Below, in pieces: positions 55,714-64,000 of a stretch of DNA of 64,000 nucleotides. The stretch is from Scytalidium lignicola (taxonomy: Eukaryota; Ascomycota; Leotiomycetes), in assembly GCA_002812745.2 (NCBI GenBank), contig NCSJ02000128.1:50927-114926 (forward strand), read 5' to 3'. Position numbers and translations under genes: made by a program. The notes under the pieces are model-generated. The model was not told where the DNA came from. It did not search any database and saw nothing but the letters and a program-made list of their open reading frames with translations. Position 1 is the stretch's first letter, and every line of letters starts with the position of its first letter.

Positions 55714-56826
55714 CTACAAGCTCTTAACATCGGCATTAAGCTTAAACTTAAACTCCTTTACCCCTTTAACGCCAACATCCACCTTAAATATAGCACCTCC
55801 ATTCTTCATACTCTCTACTTCGTTATCATCTGATTCAGCAGCAGTAGTTACCCAAAGCTCTGTTCCAACAAATACGGGGCATGTAATTGCTTTTGTCGGG
55901 TATTTTATCTCGCCAATAGCCTTGCCTTCTGGGGAAATCTTCACTACTCGGCCTTCTCCATATATGGCGTGCCAAATATTTCCTTCTTCATCCATTCTAA
56001 AGCCATCTGGCTCACCAGACCCTTCATGACTGTAGAATGTCCGTTCATTGGAGATATTACCAGTCTTCGCGTCGTAATCAAAAGCAATCACACGTCTTTC
56101 GGTGGAGTGGGTGAAGTACATTGTCTTTTGGTCCGCGGACCATCCGAGACCATTGGGGATCTTGAGATTTTCTCGCATTATGTGACCAGAGAGATCAGAA
56201 TCAAATCGAAATAGGTGACCTGAGATGGGGTAAGCCTTGTAGGTAGGTAGATCCTACGTCTGTGTATCAGGTGTTGCCGATCACTGAGAGAAATACTACT
56301 GAAAAAGACTCCAATTCTTTTCAACACCGCGTCATAGGTTTGAGGAAAATATCCATGCCCATGTCCATGTCAATAGGATGAGGTCCAAATGTAACTCACC
56401 TTCCGGGTGAAACGACCCAACATTGAAGTCATTCATAGTCCCAATCCACAACCTTCCTTGGGGGTCAACAGCCCCGTCATTACTTCTCAACCTAACATCA
56501 TTTTCTTGGCTTTCATGGTATCTCTTGATCAACTCATACTTGCCCGTCTCCCTATCAAAAATTGCCAATCCAGTCTTTACGCCAATCAAAAATTTCTTCG
56601 CGGGGTCGACACCTTCGATATCAATCGTAACCCCTATGGGTGTATCCAGCTGAAATGTTTTTACGGATAATGGACCAACATTAAGGTCTACTGTGTGAAT
56701 TCGATGTTTCTTGATATCAATGAAACGAAGAGTATTTGTTGCTGCTTCATAGACTGGACCTTCTCCTAAGGCACAGTGGATATTTAGATATGGTTCTGAA
56801 ACCGTCCAGGTCTGGTATTCCGCCAT
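55714..56826 (-). CDS. SMP-30/gluconolactonase/LRE-family lactonase
   Basis: Two exons on the minus strand, 56826-56400 and 56219-55714, with a 180-nt intron and 310 residues. The six-bladed propeller motifs are present in order: CALGEGPVYE (metal-binding Glu), RSNDGAVDPQGRLWIGTM, KIPNGLGWSADQKTMYFT (metal-binding Asn) and EPDGFRMDEEGNIWHAIYG (metal-binding Asp). The family hydrolyses sugar lactones using a divalent metal and includes regucalcin. I chose MAEYQTW as the start; an upstream in-frame Met adds 14 residues of poor quality. Confidence 0.9.
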
Positions 56827-59800
56827 TACGTGATCGACTTTGGCGTTATTGACAGAGTAAAATCTCAAAATTATAGTGAGTTATGATATATATATTCTTG
56901 AAAAGTGCCTGATAAATCTCCCTTGAGGGGATGACGCTGTCGATAGTGGGGTAGCTCGCCGCAGGGCAGAAGTTTATCTCATACAAGCGGTTGAAGCTTG
57001 AAGGTACTCTTAAATTTAGTATTCTTCTAAAAGAAATTCTTACGGAAAGAAGCAAGAAAGAAAAAGAGACGGGCAAAAGGAGAAATATCAATACTTCGAA
57101 AATCACATAGCCGCTGGTACCTTTTAATATACGTTGCTCCCTTCGTCTATTTTATCACCCTTCGCGGCAAAATGTGAAGTTCTGAAGTGCTTCGGCTCGC
57201 GGGCCTTTCTTTCCGAATTCAGCCAAAGATTCTTCGAAATCCGCTTCCAAGAAAAAACATCTGTTCTCCACACGCGATATCCAACGATCCATCTTCAAGA
57301 CTACAAGTTTCTAATTTGGAAGTGTGATATTACTTAAATTCACTTGAAAACATGCTTTTATATGATCTTTTCTACTACCGTCATACTGTTTCTGCTTCTG
57401 CTTCTACTTCTGCTTCTACTTCTGCTCGACAGAAACACGGTAGGAAGTCGACTTTGGTCGACCTCATCTTTCATCTATACTGTCAAATGACTCTCCTTCC
57501 GTACACAGCATTACAATTCTCAAGATCGAACTCGTGTTCTATTATGTCGAAGATAGAGAATTTTCTATTCTAGAATGAAGGACACAAGATATTAAAACTC
57601 GTTGAACACAGGGCCTACGAGATCCATTTTTATGCCTGTGCGTAATCCCTTCAGGGTCATGTCTCTGGGAGGTACGTCATCTCGTGTAAGTGGATTCATA
57701 TCTAGGTTATTGATACAAGCTTATGTGCTTGCTCGCAGTTTCTTATTTCCAAATATCCTTCTAGACGTTTATTCTTCAATCCTTGTTGCAAATTTTCATT
57801 TCATGCTTTCGTTTCCAACCGATCGAGATGAGCTCTTTCTCGACCATATCCCCTTGCCTTCCTCAAAACACGCTAGTTAGGACATGCATGCTGTCTCGTC
57901 TCTGTCTGCTGCCCAATCCTACCTTTGCTGCCAGTCGTCAGGCCGTGGCATGGCTGAAAGTATGAGTTGTTCAACTGTGCGATACAAGTCAGATCTGTCA
58001 GAGAGGGGAAACTTTTCCAAGTATCTCCACACCTGCATTCATACAGTACAGCGAAGTACATAATGGCGGTCAGGAATATCTGCATCGGCCGTGGCGCAAC
58101 ATCAAGGCTAAGGACCTGGAATACCGGTAGTCCTGAGATGACTTCTTTCCCGTTGCTTCCGTACTGCTGACCATATCCACCAAATTAGCATCTCGACGAT
58201 CTTGACCGCTAGTCTACGGGATTCCAAAAACGCTTAACTAAAAACTCCCAATTTCGCAAGGGTCTCATTCCTAGTCAAAAGATCCTCCCAAGTCCTTGGA
58301 AGCTGGATATGACCTGCGTCAGCGCCAGGACCTTTTCCTGCAAAAGGTCCTCATCTAAGAACGGCCGATCGTACTGTAACTTTCGCTCAGGGGTTGACGT
58401 ATCGGGAGTCAGATTTGAGAGCCGGTAGACCGCCATTCGGTAGTTGAGACAACATTGTACTATTTGACGTCGCCTTAACTAGATGGATGGCATCTAACCT
58501 CCTTAGTGACTAGAACTACTGTTCTTCCTCCGCTATGATCTTGCTATGAGATGGTTGAAATTTCAACTAAGCCACGTGCCTTGGGAGCACGGATGATCCA
58601 ATTTCGAAATCTACTTCAGCCTCAGGCACAGAGTTGGGGTGTCAGTACCAGAGCAAAACTTTAGTTACCATTTCCTAGTTCGAGCCAGGAAAAGAGAAAA
58701 GCGTAAAAAGAAACGGCCAACGGAGTCTCAAAAGTCGCGTTCCGGACGGGAGGTTGTGTCATTGAGACTGCATCTGCAGGCGACTTGTGTCGCGGCCGGC
58801 TTGTTTGAACTACTGTATCCGTAAAGATGCATAGCATAGAGCAACCCAAAATTCTCCGGAGAAATGTTACATGGGGGATTTCCGTCGCATTACAACAAAC
58901 ATTAACCGCATTATTCTTGGAGTTTGTTGTTAAATTTTCAACCTGCTACTCCTATTGTCAAGTTTCAATGTTGCTGCATTATCTGGGGAGATCTCTTCAA
59001 GAGAAAAGAAGGAAAGAAGATCGTCGTTTCGCGCCAGTGTATAAAGATGGGGCTGTCGCGCGCTTTCTGCCATAGCACATGATTAAATTTTGATGCGACC
59101 CAGTTACACGGCCACCCAAGGTTCGATGCAAGTACTGGGATTGTTGTTGATGTTTCCTTTCATTTGCGAGCAGAGTGACAGCCACCCTGGGATGAAGGAA
59201 AGGCCGTGGTGGGGTATTGGCTGTCCTCGTTCCAATATGTGTCAGTCAGGGCCGCCTCCAGATTGGTTTTAAGATATCCCTTGGGCACCTTCGCACGCTT
59301 CCGTTTTGACCATTAGAGATTTTTCGGGGGTCCACTGGTTCGTGTATTGCAACACTGACGAGTTACAATTTCCCGAAAGGCTCCACCCTTCATCTCATGA
59401 CGTTGCAGCGGACGGATGAGTTCCGAACTGATCTCGGGTTTTGGAGGGCGATCTACCTGTAATTTCAACCCGGTTGTTAGCCACCATTCCGATGATGGCG
59501 ATGTCTCGAGAAACGGCTCGGAAAGCCCCGACTATCTTTGACATGGATACGTTCGACAGTTTAGTGGTGGACGATGGCATTCCGAGGATATGTAATCCGA
59601 GGCCAGAGCTAAGTTGTATTGGATTTACGAATTTACGAAAGCTGAGGCCGAATTCCCAGCAACTTGGAAAGCTTGATCAGTATGCACGCATCCGGGCGGG
59701 GGAAATCTGCCTCATCCCGGAGCTGGGAAGAACGGGTAGTGTGTGGATGAGAGCAGAGAAGCAGCTGAAGCCTGCGTGGCTCGGGCCTCATGCAGCGTTT

Positions 59801-62800
59801 CAAGCCACGCCACCGAGCTGCACGTAGTTTGTGTGAAATGCAGCACGAAATCCTCCAAAGCCGCTGTCTTGGTGAACCCTGGGCGGACAGCCCCAACCCA
59901 AAAATGGGGGCTGTTCCTGAGCCCTTCTCTGCTAGCCTCATCTGATAATTGGGCGGTGTAGAGCAGCGATCGCCCCGCCGTTTCTCAAGCACCAGCATGG
60001 AAGTCATTGCGCGAACAGCCTCATTGTGTTCAGAATTATAGAATTATAGAATTATAGTACTATATCACAGTAGGAGCGAGATCACCAACCCTGAAAAGAT
60101 CTGTTGCAAGGTGGCCAGCGTCAAGGGTCGAGGCCAAGGGGATCTTAGACATCCGGAGATAATTGCAACACGTACATTACAGTACAATACCCGTACAATA
60201 CAAGACATAATGCTCTCCCTTCTCATCTCAACGGGGACTGAGACATTGTCAAAGAGTCTGCCACAGATAGGCGAGAGCAGCTAACTGGGAACAGTGGGCG
60301 CTGACGACCTGCACACGACAGATTATTCGCATACAAGACACGAGTAAAACCGCATTTGGCATTTCATCCCCAGCGCATGCTCTGTCTGCTGCAGCGCTAT
60401 AACTTATCCTTTCGCACCATCCATTTTTCGGCTACATGTTTATCACGGCTCTCTGTGCCGCTGGGGTGAGAAATCTTTTTGCTGTAGAGTATGGGATCGG
60501 AGCGGTCAGGTACAAATGCTGTTGGGCCGCGATGCCGCGAGCACACAACTCCTCCATCGCAACCTCGTTGTTCTGCACCGCACGTCAGCACATGCCACAT
60601 GACACGGGCGTAGCGCTGCAACTATTGGAGAGAGAGGGAGGGGGCCCTTCCATCGTTCGTGGATCTGCAGGTGCATGGAGTTGTTGGTAGTATCTGCCCT
60701 GGGTTGAATAGGTTGATCAGGAGTCAAGCATAATACATCGATGGACGCAGATGTAGATATCTGTGCTGAGTGTAAATGCTCTTCTAAGAATGTTGTGGTG
60801 TCGCGAACTACTCCAGGAGTTGACATTCCAATAAGGACCGACGGGAGCAAGGTGACAGGTGCCACTGCAGAGCGGTACTGCACGCGGTGGAACCATTCCC
60901 AAGCTACAGGATACCGTATCAGTGCGGGAGCGGAGCTACTGCACCTCATCTTGCTGCCGCCTCACCGGTGCTTTGGACCGGCATACATACAGTAGTACAG
61001 CTCCGTGGCTGGGATTCAGAGCGCAGTAGCTCTGTACAGCACAACTGTCCAGATCTTGGTGTTGCCAACATGCAGTGGGTGGGTCAACGCCAGCAGCAGT
61101 GGCCGAATATGTGACCGCCTGTAGGCACGTTCCATTTGCGCATCAAAAACTTTTTGGCCTTTTCGACAATTTGAGTGGGTAAAACCTTTTCCTTTTCTTT
61201 TTTTCCCTCTTTACCTTTCCCCGGTATTACTGTATTTACCGTGGTGAATATGAAGGCTCTTATCAAATATAGGCTTTATTACAATACGAAGAAGGGATGT
61301 ACAAAGATACAGGTCATATTCCTCCCCCTTGACCAGAAGCTTACCTCAGAGATAATTGCTTATTACTGGGAATAACAGCCGTACTGTACCAAATAATATT
61401 CCTCAAGCACGGCAGTTCAACGAGAAGGCTCAAGGACAGACATAGTAGTCGAGTCCATGCAGACCAAACAAGAAATATCTGGGACAATGGAAACTCCGCT
61501 GACCGTCTGAATGCCAACCACTGCTACCTCATCGACAAATTATTTGTGTTTATTTCGTGGAGTCTTTTGTCTTGTGCAGACAGGCTTCAGGGGTTAGCCT
61601 GGGGGTGCTCGTGGTATCAGGGATTCAGGGACCATTGATTCCAGAGGATGCACCGCTGGACAGCCCTGCCATCACGCTAAGCCTACTTGGACCTGATGCG
61701 TACGCTTTGGACTAGTGCGAGGAGGCCAGAGACACACCAGGAATTCGGGGCTTCATGGAGCCGCGGACTGAATGCCGAAAGGGCCATTTGGCAGCACGTC
61801 AACTAACTAGTCTACGAACTAGGATGGAGCTGCTGATCGATCGAGTGGAGAGCTATTGGGAAACGAGCGGCACATCCTTTGGATTGGATACTCAGAGTTC
61901 GGTCTTCCAACCGAGGAAGAGAGCAAAAAAAGAAAATACGTATGGTATGAGGTCAGGCGATGAACCCTGCCTCGCTTTTCTTCTGATTCGAATTTTGATG
62001 TACTCTGTACCCACGGGGGAACTCTTTAACTGCGGGCATCATGGCATATAACGGCCGAGCTAGCAGCCGTGCAATTACGCCAGCAGCGAAGATGGTGGTC
62101 AGCACTATATGAAAAGATGTGAGATGGCGTGTATGTGAATCGCGATCTCAGGATACCGTATATCTCCAGACGACGGCACAGCAAAACACAGCACAGAGCA
62201 TTACAGTACAGTAGAGTGCAGCACAAGCAAGGCAATGATGAGGACAGTACAGTACAGCACAGTACAATTTTATCTGCGGGGAGACTTCCTCGAGTTGACC
62301 AGTTGAGGAGACTTGATTGCTAGGAATCATTGCAGCATGCATTGGCGTCGCCGAGATCGCATATTCTAGAAAAGCAGGAAGTACCGTAAAGGCTCTCTCG
62401 CAGATCCGACCAAGTTAGTGGCATCTTCAATACGATCAGTGCTCTTAAAGTGACTCGTGTGCCCAGTGGCTGGGATGTGGAGATATATCAGGGCTACGGA
62501 AACGTTACAAATGTTTGCCATCCTGGGATCACGAGATATAAATAAAACTTTCCCTAGGTGGGCAATGCATGGGCAGAGCATGGTACAGTACAGTACTGAT
62601 TGCGAGCAGGGCCATACAGCTTGGCACGTACCAGAATGATGAAAAAAAAAAAAAATTTGACTGGATGAAAGAGAAGGGGAATCAGCAAATGGAATTAAAC
62701 CAGCCAATGGAAATAAGAAGGGGAGGATAATGGGGGGAAATGACTGATCAGCGTGTAATTTGCTTCGCCAGGGCTTAAGCACGCAGGACACTCAAGTGAC

Positions 62801-64000
62801 CAGCGCCCCCCTTGCGCCTCCTGCTTCGATTCGGGCTTCTGGAGCTTGCCAGCTCGCATCCGGCAATGCGCTGCAGGTAACCTTGAGGCTTACGGTCGTC
62901 TACAGGTTCGCCCTACCACTCCGTGTACTCCTACCTGACGCCTGTTGCTCTTTTTTTTGCCTGTCACGCCTGTCATGCGAGTCCCTTCCCCCCGGCACGC
63001 CTCGATCTTACAGTAGCTTAGTCGAGCAGCCACTGCTGGTGTGCTAGGGCGCAAGTTCCGAGCGCTGTTGAACTTCTACAGTACAGTACGACCTCGTCAC
63101 CTCGTGGCTGAGACTCGTTCCTGTTCGATAGTTGTCCTGGCCTGGCTGTTACAGTACGGCATTGGATTAGCTGGGGGCCGTCTTTGGCTTGCCGGATGCT
63201 ACGTCCGCACATGCGCAATACAAGTGCGGTTCAGTTCAGGACGTTGTTAAAGTTCGTGGTTGGTCATTACGGTAGAGATTGGCCACGACCATCGCTGGGC
63301 CGTACAGTAACTTTGCGACCAGCCAAACCACGGGTAGTGTGTTGGTTCCTACTGGCCGGCCATGGCCAGGTGAGGATTTTGCTGACAGTCGAAGTGGACT
63401 GCTGGTAAGGGCCTAAGCTTCTGTACCAACGATTGACACGGGGCACAGAAATAGCCCAAAACAGAAGAGGATTTGTTGCCATCCTTCGCAGCTATGCCCG
63501 CGGGTCGCAACGGCGTACCCAACCAACATCTCCACCGACCTCACTCTCTCGTACCGGCCCAGCGCTTGTCAGAACCAAATCCAGAAGCATCAGCAACAAT
63601 CAGCAGAGTCAAACGGCGATGTTGGATGCGCATCACATCTCACGTTTGCCGCAACATCATGGCCGTTCGTGCTTGGCTTGATTCAGCGATGATTGCAGCT
63701 GTGAAGGGTCTGCCCTGGCAGCTGGCTGCAATTAAAATATTAAGGTGACACGCACCAGGGGCCACATGCGCCGTGGCCTCCCGCTTTCCGCGAGTACCAC
63801 TCCCTACCCCAGCCGCTGGATCAGCAACCAGGCAGTTGGCAACTCCTGATGCTGCAGCGTCATCGTCACATTCTCGCCTCTCTCTCCAGGGCCCTATGGT
63901 TTGGCCTGTCTGAAGGAGAGAAGGAGAGCGAGAGCGAAATAAGCGTCTATTATAGGCACTGTGCTCTTACGACAAGGAATGAAAGCCGCCAAGCTTGGCA
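56827..64000. other. About 7 kb without a supported gene, right end
   Basis: Short overlapping frames on both strands, none conserved to my eye. It contains the hexamer repeat, a triplicated GAATTATA unit at about 60032-60056 and clusters of TACAG/CTGTA pentamers at about 62200-62275, 62583-62596, 63077-63090 and 63301. The base composition is more GC-rich than the AT-rich spacers in the middle of the window and resembles the region upstream of the Zn2Cys6 gene. Confidence 0.45.
57387..57426. repeat. TCTGCT/TCTACT hexamer repeat
   Basis: About six hexamer units alternating between TTCTGC and TTCTAC. Confidence 0.85.

Noticed and set aside
59441..61114. Several plus and minus frames of 70-147 codons near the right end
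   Set aside because: They overlap each other and are rich in Arg, Ser and Cys as expected of noncoding GC-rich DNA.

Overview
The window looks like nuclear DNA of a filamentous ascomycete (Pezizomycotina; a leotiomycete is my guess). The genes are short, are spread on both strands, and carry small introns with GTAAGT-type donors, TACTAAC/CTAAC branch sites and CAG/TAG acceptors. Families typical of these fungi are present: a HET-S-like HeLo protein, a UstYa-like oxidase, a CBM1-GH5 mannanase, a Zn2Cys6 developmental-type regulator and a dispersed 5S rRNA gene. I annotated 16 protein genes with good support, one 5S rRNA gene, several broken gene relics and a few weak candidates.

Left end (1-4.6 kb): decayed and accessory DNA. 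It holds an ankyrin-repeat gene with an in-frame TAG that runs off the left edge, a chromodomain relic and a tetratricopeptide-repeat relic. Beside them is an intact gene for a HET-S-like cell-death protein, with a HeLo domain and two 20-residue amyloid-motif repeats. Ankyrin and TPR arrays are common sensor domains of fungal NLR proteins, so this may be the remains of an incompatibility or immunity locus.

5-14 kb: an MFS transporter faces a five-exon UstYa-like oxidase gene tail to tail. A small secreted Gly/Tyr-repeat peptide gene, a helix-turn-helix protein with a coding 21-bp minisatellite, and a secreted seven-exon mannanase follow.

14-28 kb: mostly metabolic genes. In order they are a macrodomain protein with a long disordered tail, a DapA-family aldolase, a Gfo/Idh/MocA oxidoreductase, a glutathione peroxidase (HYR1/GPX3 type), a TDA3-like FAD oxidoreductase, a small secreted protein and a GNAT acetyltransferase.

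28-33 kb: a 5S rRNA gene, a cryptic exon cluster of unknown family and the ribosome-biogenesis gene NOP16.

33-46 kb: a stretch of about 10 kb without a convincing gene leads into a Zn2Cys6 transcription factor resembling PRO1/NosA regulators of sexual development. 46-57 kb: an aldehyde dehydrogenase, a protein with a duplicated helix-turn-helix-like repeat and an SMP-30/gluconolactonase. 57-64 kb: no gene I can support, only simple repeats and scattered TACAG/CTGTA pentanucleotide palindromes.

Single unresolved bases (n) sit next to homopolymer runs throughout, suggesting a pyrosequencing-type assembly, so homopolymer lengths should be treated with caution.
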